From Paratrimastix pyriformis (Eukaryota > Preaxostyla > Paratrimastigidae): a stretch of DNA of 64,000 nt. Positions 9,767 to 21,232 of this stretch are shown here, in pieces. The DNA is taken from the NCBI GenBank assembly GCA_027972325.1, contig JAPMOS010000060.1, positions 164,657-228,656 on the forward strand, read 5' to 3'. Under the pieces are notes generated by a model. That model was given only the letters and a program-made list of their open reading frames with translations, was not told the origin of the DNA and made no database searches. Both the position numbers and the translations under genes were made by a program. Position 1 is the first letter of the stretch. Every line of letters starts with the position of its first letter.

Positions 9767-12136
9767 TCACAGCTGAGCCACGCTCGGCGAGGGCACCTGC
9801 TCGGCCTCGGCCTCGGCCAGCTCGCCGACCTGGCCGAGCAGTTCGAGGAGGTTCTGGAGGCCCCACTGGAGGCCGTCGTCGGGGAGTGCCATGCCGGGGT
9901 AGTCCTGGAAGCGGTGGGCGTGGGCGAAGTCGATGTGCCGCACCCTCACAGGGGCCCCCTCGGCGGCCTCGGGGTCGCCCTCGTAGATGACCAGCACCGA
10001 GCTGGCATAGAACCGGTAGACGGCCTGCCCGGCCGCAAAGCGCAGCAACTCGGCGATCTGCTCGCAGACTGGGTGAGAGCGAGTGAGTGAGAGCGAGTGA
10101 GAGCGAGTGAGTGAGAGCGAGTGAGTGAGAGCGAGAGGGAACGATGGAACGAGGGTGATGAACAACATGAGCTAACGCCGCCCACGCGATGCAGTGGCGT
10201 GCGAGGGGACGGACCTTGGCGGACGATGCGCACCCGCGGCGACACGGGGCACGCGGCTGAGCTGGGAGCTGCCGGGGCCGCGGGGGCCGCCTCGAAGAAG
10301 AGCCGCAGGGCCGCGAGCAGGGCCTCTCGATCGGTCAGCGATCGACTGGCCTGGCGCGAGAGTGACCGGTACACACCTGCGGATCGGTCCCACAGCTGGC
10401 GTGCGGCGCAGGGGTGGAATCGATGGATGAGGCAGATGGGTGCGAGACCCCCCCCCCCCCCCCCCCTCCCCCCCAGGGAAGCCCGTTCGGTCGAAACGCC
10501 ACCCAGAATTCGCGACCCCCGCCCGCCCCATCCCTCTTGCCCTCGGGGGACCTTGGCGCCGGCCAGCCTGAGGCCGAGGGTGGAGCCCGTGGTGCGGTCT
10601 GCCTTGCCCTGCTGGGAGGCCACCTTCTCGGGGCCGGCGAAGGGCCCGTAGGTGCGGGTGCCCAGCTTGACGTCCAGCACGCAGGCCCGCCGGTAGCCGG
10701 CCGTCAGGTCCTCCATCTCCAGGTAGGCCACCCAGCCCGGGCCCCCAGCCTCCGCCGGGCCGGCAAGCGTCTGCAAGCAGCGGCACACCCGCGCCCGCGG
10801 ACGGAGCGGCACATGGTGGCGGTGAGGCGGATGCTTTGCCGCGGGCAGATGGTCAGAGCAGCAGGACCCGGCGGGCGCACACGGACCTGGTCGGGCTGGT
10901 GGTGCCGCTTGGGGAGGGGGCCCGTCAGGGGCAGCAGGACGGGGGCGCCCTCGACCCGGGGCACGAATCGGAGGAACTGCGTGTGGGCCGCGCGGGCCTG
11001 GGCGTAGAAGGCCACCTCGGCCGGCTCGGCCCGCTTGAGCAGGGCCCCCCGCCGGGCCGGGTCCGGGTGCCGCCGGAAGACGCCCTCGTGCCCACCCGCC
11101 TGACGAGAGCAGAAGCGAGCACGTGCGGCTGTGGCTGTGCCTGGCGCGGACCTGAACGGGCCTCGGGGGTCGGGGCTGGCCCGGGAGGGCCACCGGGGTC
11201 GGGGCCGCATCGTCGATGGTCATCAGCCCCAGGATCTCCTCCCGGGACAGGCTGCGCCTGGGCGGGGCGTCCGGGGACGATGTCCACAGGGGCACCTTGC
11301 CCGCCCGCACGGGAGACGGGGGCATCAGCGCCCCATGCAGGGCCCAGAGCAGCTCCCCCACCGCCTGGGCCACGACCAGGCCAGGCCCCGGGCGGGGGTG
11401 GCACCCGGGCGAGGGCGGCCGGGGAGCCAGGCGCGCCTCATGGGCGCGCAGCCGGGCGCGTGGCGTCGGGGCCGTTTCGCCCAGGTCCGATGAGATGGAG
11501 ACCCCAACCAGAATGCCGCCGATGGAGGGGTCCCGGGTCCGGGCCAGGCGGCAGTGGACCTCAGCAAGGGCAGCCAGGGCTGGGCGGAGGGAAAGTCGAG
11601 TCACATTTGGTGTTGGGGCCAAAGGTAAGAAAATGGGGACCTGGCTCAATCAAATCCGAGCGGACACCAACTTGGAAAAACTGACGCGCCCCCTCGGCGA
11701 AGAGCTCGTAATCAAATGGACAATGCAAATAAATCGGGGAACGGTCGATCTTTCCTGTTGGGACCCACCCATAAACCGTCCAGTAAAGATCTTCGGTGGC
11801 AGTCCCCTCATTGAATAATTGAGGAAGAGAGCCAATTGTTGCGATCAGAGTGGAAGGATGGCGAAAATCGGATCCCAAATCGCGCTCAATATCTACGGCT
11901 AGCTTCTCAAGACTGGGGCGCATTGCGTCGTACTTCTGGGAATCATACAGATGCGTGTGAACTGCCCCCGTCTTCACAAAGATAGCGAACACCGGCTGCG
12001 GGTGAAACACGCTGTCGCGCAGGCAGGCATTTTTTCTGTTCTGCCATTTTGGAGCGATTCCGAGCGACTCGAGACCTTGCGAGGCCGGTTCTGTGGGCAT
12101 CAGCACCAGCACAAAGAACGACCAAAAAAAAATCAT
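9767..12136 (-). CDS. Inositol polyphosphate kinase (IPK/IP6K family) with long N-terminal extension
   Basis: Six exons were traced: 11641-12136, 11152-11579, 10887-11099, 10552-10770, ~10215-10376, 9767-10068. The kinase half shows the family hallmarks in order: QAGGHEG substrate-binding start, VLDVKLGTRTYG (the PxxxDxKxG-type signature, with C in place of P), GSTLGLRLAG, FYASSVLVIYEG, and the metal-binding VRHIDFAHAH with a GLQWGLQNLLELL helix. Such enzymes phosphorylate inositol phosphates with ATP. The first ~200 residues, from the lower-GC first exon, match nothing I recognise and begin with a hydrophobic stretch (FFVLVLMP) like a signal peptide. If that is the true start, the kinase would enter the secretory path; an internal ATG just after it would give a cytosolic form. 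The 10552/10376 junction is out of frame by two bases at a GTGTGT. Confidence 0.8.
10071..10135. repeat. Intronic GAGCGAGTGA-type array
   Basis: Irregular tandem GAGCGAGTGA units fill the inositol kinase intron just before its last exon. Confidence 0.85.
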
Positions 12137-12923
12137 GGAAGCGTTTTTGGAAATTCCACTTTGTTTGTGAGCACGGTCACCAATATGGATGGGCCAACCC
12201 CCCCTAGCCCTCCAGAGCCGTGACCAGGTTGTTGTTTTGCTGTCCTTTGAGCCCCACCTGAGGGTCCGGAGCAACCACAGGTTCCACTTTTCGCCGTTTT
12301 TTGGAGACCCCGTCGGAGGGGGTCTGCTTGCGCGAGATGTAACTGGGATTGGGCCGGTCTATTACAAGACATTGGTTCGCTTCGAAAAAAATCATGGAGG
12401 CGTTTTTCAATTTTTTGTTTCTTCGTCGAGCATCGTCACCCCGACGATCGTGCTGGGCCGCTCCGCGTCATTCCCCGAAGAGCACGCCCCGATCAGGCAC
12501 CATATTCGGATACCCCGAGGGCCCTTGTGGGGGTTGCCCGAGTCAAATCGGTCCCCAATTCAAATGCCGGCGTGTGGTGAGGGCATCCCCATTTTGCGGA
12601 GGGCTGACGCGACGTGGGCTTTCAAAGCCTTTGAGAGGTGGAGGAATGGCTCAACACCTCCGGCCCTCTGCCTCGCCCCTCAACCACGAATCATACCGGC
12701 AATGCACCCGCTGAATCGAGGAGTCCGGCTTGATCTGCCTCTCGGAAAGGGTCAGGCGAGTCCAGACACCGCTCGCCGCCCGGTACCCCACCCCGCTTCG
12801 GATCGCTCGTCTTCCGATTCCAGGGACTTTCGCTGTGGCCGGATCACAGCCGTGTTCTCTGCACCTGCTGTTGCTGTACACGGAGAGGGGAGGGGGAGGA
12901 TGCACGAAGAGGCAGCGAGCGGC
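12137..12923. other. Intergenic region upstream of the kinase gene; no convincing gene
   Basis: This 787-bp gap separates the IPK start from the NAD kinase stop. Minus-strand frames are open in part of it, including a short peptide (12204-12410) with a basic SKKRRKVEP stretch, but there is no homology I recognise and no clean splice into the kinase. It holds a second copy of a ~20-bp sequence found at the kinase start codon. It probably contains the promoter and 5' untranslated region of the kinase. Confidence 0.4.
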
Positions 12924-15271
12924 CTACCCCAAGTCGGGGGGCGGCCCCTGCGAGCCGGCGTCCCTCGGGGCGTGCGGAGTGGACGAGCCGCACAGCAGTT
13001 GGCGGAGCCGTGGTGGCGGAGAGCTGGGGGGGAGAGGCTGGGGAGGGGAGGGGAAGAGCGCGGGCGCCACCCGGGCTTCCAGGAAGTGGACCTCCTCCCG
13101 GATGGGCACCGTGGCCACGGGACGCAGGATGGGCAGGGGCGAGAGGGGAGGCAGAGCCACAGGCTGGGGCAGGGCGGCCTCGCCGGCATCGGGGTGGGCC
13201 AGCATCCCCACCACGTACAGCGGGGGGGTGGAGAGCTGGTGGGGCATGACGGGGCCATGGTCGTCGGGGCTCGTGTGCTGCCCTTGCTGGTGCTGGGGGA
13301 CCTGCTGCGGGGGCGAGACGTGGAGTGGAGGGGGCGGCGGCATGGCGTGCAGGGGGTCGCCCTCGGCTGAGATGGAAGGCGACGAGGTGGTGGAGCTGGG
13401 CGTGCCGGGGCGTTCGCGGAACTGCAGCGGCCGCTGGACGGGCCGCTGGTTGAAGAGGAAGCAGCGCTCCAGGGCCTCCATCCAGTCCCCGAAGCTGCTC
13501 GATGCGCAGATGGCTGGCCGCCCAACCCAACAGACGCACGCCCGGCAAGATCAGGTGTGTGGAAGGAAGGGGAGCCAGGACGGACTGGGGACGGCGTGGG
13601 CGGCACGGGTGATGCGGATGGACTCGCCGCTGAGGAAGGGCACCTCGGCACGCCCGTCGAAGCACAGGGCGGCGTGGGTGCGCGACTCGGGCGGGACCTA
13701 ACCGCAGACATGCCGTGAGAACAGGGACGCCATCCATCCATCCATCACTTGAGGCGGCTCAGCTCTCACTGGGGGCCACAGGGGGGAGGATCGGCCGAGG
13801 GACGGACCGTGATGTTGGTGATGGAGGCGTCGGGCAGCACCAGCGGGCGGAAGGAAAGCGAGTGGGGCGCGATGGGCGTGATCACCATGGCCGAAAGCTG
13901 TCCGCCACCCAATCATCCATCCAGTCGGCGAAGGCGCATGCATCGATGAGGGCAAAGGCACGAAACAACAGACTGATGGATGGGCCATGGGGCCTCCAGC
14001 CGAGGCATTATACGCGGTTGAGCCAGATGCCGTCGAGACGATCAGCCTATGGGACGGCGCGGCGGCACGGTGGGGAGAAGCGGAGTTGAATCGGTGCTCC
14101 ATTGCGAGGCGAGAGGCGAGAGGCGAGAGGCGAGGGCGAGGGGCGAGGGGCGAGGGGCGAGGGGCGAGAGGAGGAGAGCGCGCGGCGCGCAACAGACCCA
14201 TCCGCAAACACGGTGGTGGCGCTGCGCCCATCGACGCAAAGCTGCAGAGTGCCGAGCCCAGGTCGGGAGTTGTGGACGGTGACCTCGTTCAGCACGGCGC
14301 GCTCTGGATGCGAAAGAGGGCGCGCCGAGATGATCGCTCGTGATGGCTGGGTGTGGGGGCTCGGGGCAGACCCAGGCGGACGTGCTTCTCGGGGGTGAGG
14401 AGGGTGGCCTGCAGGCGGCGGCGCATGACCACGGCGAACCGGCTGCTCATGAGAAACTGCTCCATCACCGCGGGCGGGTCGTCCATCTATCGGCACGGCC
14501 GGTTCAGGCGGGACAACATCCGGGGTCGGGACGGACCGGGAAGGGGGTCAGGAACCCGAGCGAACCGGCCCGGAAGGCGATGATGGGGGGGATGCGGTTG
14601 GGGAACAGCATCGAGGCGTGCAGGAAAGTCCCGTCGCCCCCCAGGACAACAATCAGATCGATCTCTAGCCCATGGGTGGTTGAGGCCAAGTCGTGACGGA
14701 CGTGTGGGCAGACCTCCCATGCAGCAACCGAGCTGCTCCTGAGCGAGGTGACCAACGACGATGGCCGGAGAGGGTGGCGGTGGTGGCGGAGAAGAAGAGG
14801 GTGGCGAGGTCGCCACGGGCTCGGCTGTCGGAGGGGCGGCATGAGTCTGCAGAAGGTGGGCGACGGGGTGGAGCGGCACGTGGGGAGCTGGAGGCGCCAT
14901 GATCGAGGGGGCAACCGGATCGTCCACTTCCAGCAGCCGAGCGCCGTGCCGCCGCAGCACTCTGTCGTGACGAGCGCCCTGCGAGTCAGCAACAGGAACA
15001 ACCCTGCGGAGACAGACTCGGCCAGTTCTTCGACGATTGGAATGAGTTCTTCGTCTCCGGGTCGCCGGAAGAGCAGCACATTCTTGGGTTTGTGCCGCCA
15101 CTTCACGAGCACCTCCTGCTTGCTCATCTTGAGCGGCTCGAAGCATGAGGGCAACGACTCACGCACCCATTTTTTGATAGTTGGACGATAGTCCAGTGCG
15201 ACGGGGTCGCATGTACAGCTCCCCGCGCACACAGGGTTGGCCTTCCCGGGAACTGGAGCGAGATGGCTCAT
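12924..15271 (-). CDS. NADK: NAD kinase
   Basis: Makes NADP from NAD and ATP. The start ATG is at 15271. The first exon (15014-15271) contains KMSKQEVLVKWRHKPKNVLL, followed by a 35-nt intron. The catalytic motif VVLGGDGTFLHAS is on the exon ending near 14523. Later exons carry LNEVTVHNS, the second signature VSTASGSTAYNASAGGPM, ITPIAPHSLSFRPLVLP, and LCFDGRAEVPFLSGESIRIT, in family order. DWMEALERCFLFNQRPVQ matches the usual closing helix. After it comes a ~160-residue proline-rich tail unusual for the family, ending at TAG 12924-12926. Introns start GTCCGT, GTCCGC, GTCTGT. The boundary of the exon just before GGDGT is not settled. The first exon is less GC-rich than the rest. Confidence 0.88.
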
Positions 15272-15361
15272 GGCGACAGTTGCCTGGAGAACAATTCAAC
15301 ATCAATGGCAGAAAAGGGAGGGTAAATAGGTAAATTTATTTTTGTTAAGAAACGCTATACC

Positions 15362-17127
15362 CAGCGGACGAACTTTTTGCCGGCTTTTGATTTGCCTGCG
15401 TCGCCGAAAGGTTCTGAACACTGGCGGCGAGCCGTTGCTGATTCCAAATTCCGGGCGAATGTGGAAGTTTTGCGAGCTCAAAAAACGGCTCGAAACACTC
15501 AGGTTTGGGTTTCCCGGTTTTATTTCGCTTTTCCACACATCATGCACACAGATATTATCAACCCTTGGGAATTGAGTCGGTTCCTCTGGTGGAGGCTCTT
15601 CTTGCCGATTTAATTACCACCAGCGAAACTTGTCGCGATCTTCAGGCTCAATTGGACAAGATACGAATGGAGTGCGAGGTCATCCGAAATGAGAATCTCT
15701 ATCTGCAGCGGGACAAGGACCGTTGTGTCGGCGAGAGTGATGCCCTCCACAGAAAGATGATTTCGGAAATAACCTCTTACAAGGAGCGGGAAGCAAACTG
15801 CGAGCTGGCGCTGGGGGCACTCGACGATCAGAACAAGAACCTGCGGTTCATCAACACCCAGCTGGTGCTCCAGCAGAAGCAACGCGAGCAAGAGCTGGAA
15901 GCGTACAAATCCAAGATGGACGAGCTTCTGCAGAGATCTCTCATCACAACAGAAATTGGTTTGTCGCCTTCCCCGCCATCGCTCCCTACTCACGGGCACC
16001 GCACGGGATCATCTCGGGGGGGGGCGGATCTCCACCCAGAACCCACGGGCCGACGGGTCTCACTTTCGGGCCGCCGCCAGTCGATTGCAACCAATCCCCT
16101 CGCACCTACGGCCCGGCGGCCCCTGTCAGCAGCCCCCACCCCACGCGCCCCCACCTCGGCGCGCCGGGCCCACCACCCCGCCGGTTCGCCCCCGCCGGCC
16201 TCCACCACCATGGCAGTCCGCTCGATGGGCGCCGAGGGGCGGCCTTCCTTCATCCCCACCCCCTCCTCGAGCAGCGGCACCCGGTCGACGCCATCCTCCT
16301 CGGCCACCCGGTCGGCCTCCGGTGGGTCGGCCTCGGCCGGGCCCTTCTCCGCGACGCCCCTCTCCCGGTCCAGCGGCAGCGGCGGCCGCCCCGAGATGAT
16401 GTCAGCAACGCTCCCCGGAGCCTCGGCGCCCGGTATGCCATCGGCCCGGTCCCAACCGCCCGACCAGCAGTTCTTCCTCTCAACCGGAGCCCCCGTGCCC
16501 GTGCCTGTCCCCGTGCCTGTCCCCGTGCCCGGCCGGCCCCCGCGGAACGCCCCCGCGCCAATGGGCGGGTACCCGCCCCAGCAGCAGCCCGGGCCAGTCT
16601 CGTATCTCGCAGAGATCCCCCCGGACTCGGCAGAGGTCCCAGTCCCCGGCCCCGAGGACACCTCCTATCCGATTGAGGCGCCCCCCAGCGCAACGGCCGG
16701 GGCCTCCATCGAGGTCCGAAGCGCACCCACCGAGGACGGACGGCCAGGCGGGATGCTCTTCATGTCCTCGTTCGCCCCGCCCCCAAGACCGGCCATCCAG
16801 CAGGCCCCCCAGCCCCAGCCCCAGCCCCAGCCGGCCCCTGGGGCGACTCTCCGGACGAGCCAACAAAACGAAAGTGCCCTGCTCAACTACCCCCTGCAGG
16901 ACATTTCCGGTTCCTTTCGTGCCTCCGCTGCTCAGGGCATGCAAACCTCCTCCTCCCCTTTGTTGGGCATGAGCGGAAACGGCAGCATGGTGGGCGCGCC
17001 AGCGGCGGCCCGCGAGCACCAACAATATTTCCAAGGCGGCATGGCTGCGTCCAGCCTAGGGGTTGATGCTCCTCTGGCTTCATTCACTGCAGCTGCCGCC
17101 TCCTCAACAGGTGGCGCACGGATGTAG
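15362..17127 (+). CDS. Coiled-coil protein with Pro/Gln/Ser-rich tail, function unknown
   Basis: I do not recognise a family. A ~130-residue heptad-rich segment begins with RANVEVLRAQKTARNTQ (first exon, to ~15501), probably spliced over a short GTTTGG...GAG intron to VPLVEALLADLI at ~15582. It continues through MECEVIRNENLYLQRDKDR and LVLQQKQREQELEAYKSKM. The remaining ~390 residues are low-complexity, with VPVPVPV and QPQPQPQ runs, and end at TAG 17125-17127. The true start is unresolved; an ATG at 15305 is followed by an in-frame stop unless a small intron removes it. It is divergent from NAD kinase. The coiled coil suggests a scaffold or cytoskeletal role, as inference only. Confidence 0.6.
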
Positions 17128-17681
17128 TTAATCGTCTCTACCCTCTTTGGCCGTTGTAACACGAACAGACTGCACAAAGGAGTGTGTTGACCCGGGTTCA
17201 TAAGCAGAAAGCGGAGCCCAGAGGGCACACGTCGGCACGCCTATGGGCAAAACGACCCCCGCCGGCATTCAACCGCCTCGCTCGGTGGGCTCGGGTCTGG
17301 CCCTGACCCGGACAGGAACACCTGGGGGCTCACTGTTCTCTCTTGGAATAAACTGAGTTTGGTTGGGCCTAGAGCCTCAAAGCTGCGGTCACGAAGGGGG
17401 CGCGACGATCGAAGGGGTGCATGAGGCACCAAAATCGCAAAAAGACCTAATTTTAAATTCTGCAGGCTCAGTTTTTTCTAATTGGGGTCTAGTTTCCCAG
17501 GCCCAACGCAAACGACCGAGAGCCTGCGGATGAACCGGATTTTTCATCGGGAGCATGCCAGACATTTTTCAAGATCCCTCGGGGTGTTTCGAATCAGCAA
17601 CGAACGACCGTTTTGGCCGACGTGGCAGAACACGCAGCTCAGTGACGAGATCCCAGGGTTGGAGAGATTTTGCCGGAAGTT
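17128..17681. other. Intergenic region, nothing identified
   Basis: This lower-GC 554-bp stretch between the coiled-coil gene and the bromodomain gene shows no long open frame, RNA fold or repeat that I can support. It should hold the 3' end of the first gene and the promoter of the second. Confidence 0.4.
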
Positions 17682-19591
17682 ATGGAGGTGCCTCGCCTCA
17701 AAAAGCGGGTTCTCCACCAGAATTTGGTGACTGAACCGAAAGACCCCGTCCAGACTGTTACTCCCACCAAAAAACCCCGAAATTCCCGTCCTGAACCCAA
17801 AATGGAAATGAAAAACCAGGAACACCCTCTCCAGCCGAGGCCAAAGTTCCCTCCTCCAGCTATAATTGATGACGATGATCCGGTCGATAGCAACCAAAAC
17901 AGAAAGTGTCTTCCGAAAATCATTTCCGACGATGATAATCCAACACCTCCCCAACGCGCCCGCCCGGCTCAACCGCTTCAGCACCCCCCAGTGGTTCATA
18001 TTGTCACCCCCCCACCTAAACAGGAGCAATTGCGAGTGCTACTGTTGGACGACGACGATTCCCCGAAGAAGCCTGTCAGCCCGGCGAACCCTCAAAGCAA
18101 GCAGCCCCCCTCGAGAGCGCCAAAGCACCACCCGACACGCAGGCGCCCCCAGAGCAAAGAAGCGAATCCCCCGCCGCCTCTTTCCAAGACCACTCGGCGC
18201 AGTCTGTTGTTCTTTCCGCGAAGAGTCGTGTTGACTTTTTTGGTTGTTGGTTTTCTGGCCAGAGGACTTCCTGGCCGGGTTCCTTCCGCACCGCTCCACC
18301 CCATGGAAGGATGACTCACCACGTGTTGGCGATCAGGTTGTTTGGTTCGCAGATGGCTTGAAGCTCTTTATGGTGACGTATCGAGATCAATGCATTGCAC
18401 AAGGGATAATCTCCCCCGACATCCCCGACGCCGCCGAAGTTTGTTGTTGGTTGCTGTTCTGCCGGCATCCAAAATGCCTTTCTCCTCACAGGGTCATGAC
18501 GGCGGAGTTGTCGTGCACGTGGAAACGGCGTCTCCACCCTCGTTGTGTCGATATACCATCAAAAAGGAGGATGACTCGTTGGTTGTCCTCCCCTTTCTTC
18601 CCTTCCTGGACTGCGATGTCCCCCAATTTCTCATCAAAAAGGAACAGTATCTCAATGCGCTCGGTCGTTGGTCGAAGGGTAGCTATGTCTCTGTGCCCTT
18701 CACGCACCCCGACAAGCCCGGCTGGGTCCTCTGGTATGAGGGACGCATCTGGGACGTCAATGAGGGCCCCTCCCCATGGCAAGCATTGAAAGGTCCGCAG
18801 CCACTGTCTTGTCTCGGGTCTTTCCATTTACACCCCGACTGTGCTGTGCGTTGTGTGATCCTGACGTCCCTTTTGCGAGCGCAGTCCTCTGGTACGAACA
18901 ACGCAGACATGACGGGGCCTGGATGGTGGCTATCGAGCAGAGCGAGCCGTCCGTGTCGTGCTGGTCCGAAACCCGAGGGTTTCTCCACTCTTCATTTCGT
19001 GGTTTTCGCCAGGGAATGCTCTTCTTCGCCATCTTTGGGGACACGCGCTCCTGAATTTCCCTCAGTGGCAATCACCCCCGAGCTGGTTCAGCAGCCACTT
19101 CGACTCATCAAAGAGGTTTTTGCCAACCTTCGTCTGTTTAGGCGGCGCGAGTACTCGAGCGCATCCCTTTATTTTTATAGGTGAAGACGTGGAAGGAATC
19201 AATGTTTTTTGGGATCCTGTCGACCCGCAGTGCGCTCCCGGCTATGCCGACATTGTGAAGAACCCGACATGCCTGAAGAAGGTCTTCCATCCCGACAGTT
19301 TCAGTTCACTGACCCCGCCCCCACAGATTGCGAGTGATGTATCATCGGGAAAGATCGCGACTTGGCGGCAGTTTGTCGATGCGATTACCCTCTGTGCGGA
19401 GAATTCCGTTCTATTCAATCCTATCACGAGGTTTGAGTATCGTGTGGGAGAGGTCTGGGTCTTGGCAAATCGGAACTACATCCCCCCTTGAACAATGCGT
19501 CCAGATGCTCCGGAAGGCCATTCAAGAATACGACGTTCAGGTCAAGAATATCGTGCGGACATCCACCGCTCCGATGCTGGCCGAGGACTAA
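17682..19591 (+). CDS. BRWD/PHIP-like bromodomain protein lacking WD40 repeats
   Basis: Seven exons close in frame: 17682-18201, 18263-18438, 18492-18792, 18885-19001, 19181-19281, 19327-19452, 19505-19591 (1,428 nt, 475 residues). The N-terminal ~175 residues are disordered with acidic IIDDDD and LLLDDDDSP patches. Next is the BRWD-type module: RVGDQVVWFADGLKLF, then GSYVSVPFTHPDKPGWVLWY and GPSPWQALK, as in PHIP and BRWD proteins where it precedes the bromodomain. The bromodomain reads VFWDPVDPQCAPGYADIV, a GKIATWRQFVDAI helix and AENSVLFNP, the last with the asparagine that normally reads acetyl-lysine. Family members usually have eight WD40 repeats in front; none is present. The protein likely binds acetylated chromatin. 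Confidence 0.8.
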
Positions 19592-19710
19592 GAAGCTGTG
19601 GATGTCCTTCTGTCTTGGTGCCGTTGTTTGTTTTCAGCAATACAGTGCTTTGACAGGGGTTTCAAATTCTTTGCCCCGTCTTCAGCGACTTTCAACCGGC
19701 AGTTGAATTT

Positions 19711-20178
19711 ATGCAAGAAAGCAGCGCTGCGCAGGCCCTCTTGCGACGCGCGAAGGCAGAGCGGGGTTCCCAAAAGATCGACCATCCGCTTGCCAAGTAT
19801 AACGTTTCCGGCCAGCTCATCTGTCTGGCATGTCAGGCCGTGGTCAAGTCCGAGTCTGTGTGGAACGCCCACCTCCACTCGCGCAAGCACCTGGCCAATG
19901 TGCAGCAAAAGGACGGCCAGCCCGCTGCCCCATCGCCGAAAGCGGCCTCGGCCTCGGCCCCGCCCGCCCCCGCCGTAGCGGCGGCCCTGGCCCGGCAGCT
20001 CCAGGAGGACGAGCGGCCCACCCTCGGATCCCGGCCCAGCCAAGGCGCCCACAAGCATACCACCGAGGCCGCTGATGATGCCCGCAAGAAGACCCGCGCA
20101 GGTCCGGCCGCACAGAGGGCGCCCTCGTCCCTTCATGCCTCCCCTTGCTCGCCTTCCTGGGCCCTCATAGCGACCACT

Positions 20179-20221
<43 letters not shown>

Positions 20222-21232
20222 TCCCTCTCCTCTGGGCCAATGCGCCCACCCCAGAAGAGGACGGTCCGGGCGACACAGCGCCGATGGCTCCGCCTCCACC
20301 GCGGATGCCCGGAGGCTCCCCGCGCGCATCCCCGCCCGCCCCGGCCCCGGCCCCGGCATCGGCATCGGCATCGGCGGCCCAGGCCCGGATGGCGCCCCGG
20401 CCCGACAGCGTCATCGTGGCGGCCCCGCTGCCCGACCTCGACGAGCTGCCCGAGGCCCCCGCCGGTGCCGCGGCGGCCCTCCCACCCCTGGGGGCCGAGC
20501 CCGAGCCCGAGGAGGGCGGTGCCGGCCAGCCCGAGGCGGCCCCCACGCGGCTGCTGGGGACCATCCTGCCGGCGGGCTTCTTCGACAACCCCGAGGTCGA
20601 CGCGGCCATGCGGGGCGTCGAGGCGCCCAACCCCGAGTCCGCCTCGCTCCTCCCGCACCCCGTGGGGGCGGCCCGAGGCTGCTGCCCGTCTGACGCCCCT
20701 CCTTTGCATGCCCTGGCTGTGGGCTGTGGGGGCTGTGCAGGAAGGAGCTGGAGGCCTTCAAGAAGAGCGTCGAGGCGGACGAGCAGAAGCACCTGGAGGA
20801 CGTCGAGGCCATGCTCGAGGAGGACTCCGTCCGCCGCATCGAGGAGGAGCTCTTCGAGCAACAGTTCCGCACCTTGGCGGGGTGGGTGGGTGGGATGACA
20901 CGGAGGTGGAGGGCGCCCGGAGAATGGCTTTTCGACGTGGAATCGTGCCCATCGCCCCTAAGCAAGCCTCAGCCCCTGCTTACGCTGCTCTTTCCGCTCC
21001 GTGTGCGGCTGCGGGACGGGGCGGCGGGCGGGCGGGCAGGGCGCTCGAGAAACGCCTCGAGGAGCGGCGTCGGCAGCGGGAGATCGCCCGGCAGCGACAC
21101 GAGGCCCACCAGGCGGCGGCCCCGGCCCCGGCCCCCCGCCCAGCGACGGCTCCAACCAAGGCGCCCGCCCCTGCCCCTGCCCCCGCCTCGTGGGACGCGG
21201 GCCTCCTCGACTGGCGCTCGCGGGGTTTCTGA
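19711..21232 (+). CDS. ZNF830: ZNF830 (CCDC16)-type zinc-finger protein
   Basis: Four exons, 19711-20101, 20255-20636, 20741-20881 and 21040-21232, sum to 1,107 nt (368 residues) with every phase matching. Residues ~30-55 are one C2H2 finger, LICLACQAVVKSESVWNAH followed by SRKH. The C-terminal half has the ortholog signature LPAGFFDNPEVDA, a long charged helix (KKSVEADEQKHLEDVEAML, EEELFEQQF) and the ending LLDWRSRGF. Members are nuclear, associated with pre-mRNA processing and DNA-damage responses. The middle is Pro/Ala low complexity. Intron 1 contains a run of about 40 C (20179-20218); intron 3 starts GTGGGT, an exception to the local donor rule. Confidence 0.88.

Noticed and set aside
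9767-9769. Possible GTGAGG donor at the end of the inositol kinase
   Set aside because: The TGA stop falls right after the conserved kinase end, and the donor does not fit the GTC form used elsewhere in the gene.
12204-12410. Small minus-strand gene with a nuclear-localisation-like SKKRRKVEP stretch
   Set aside because: There is no homology, no convincing start and no splice in frame to the downstream kinase exon. The basic stretch alone is weak evidence.
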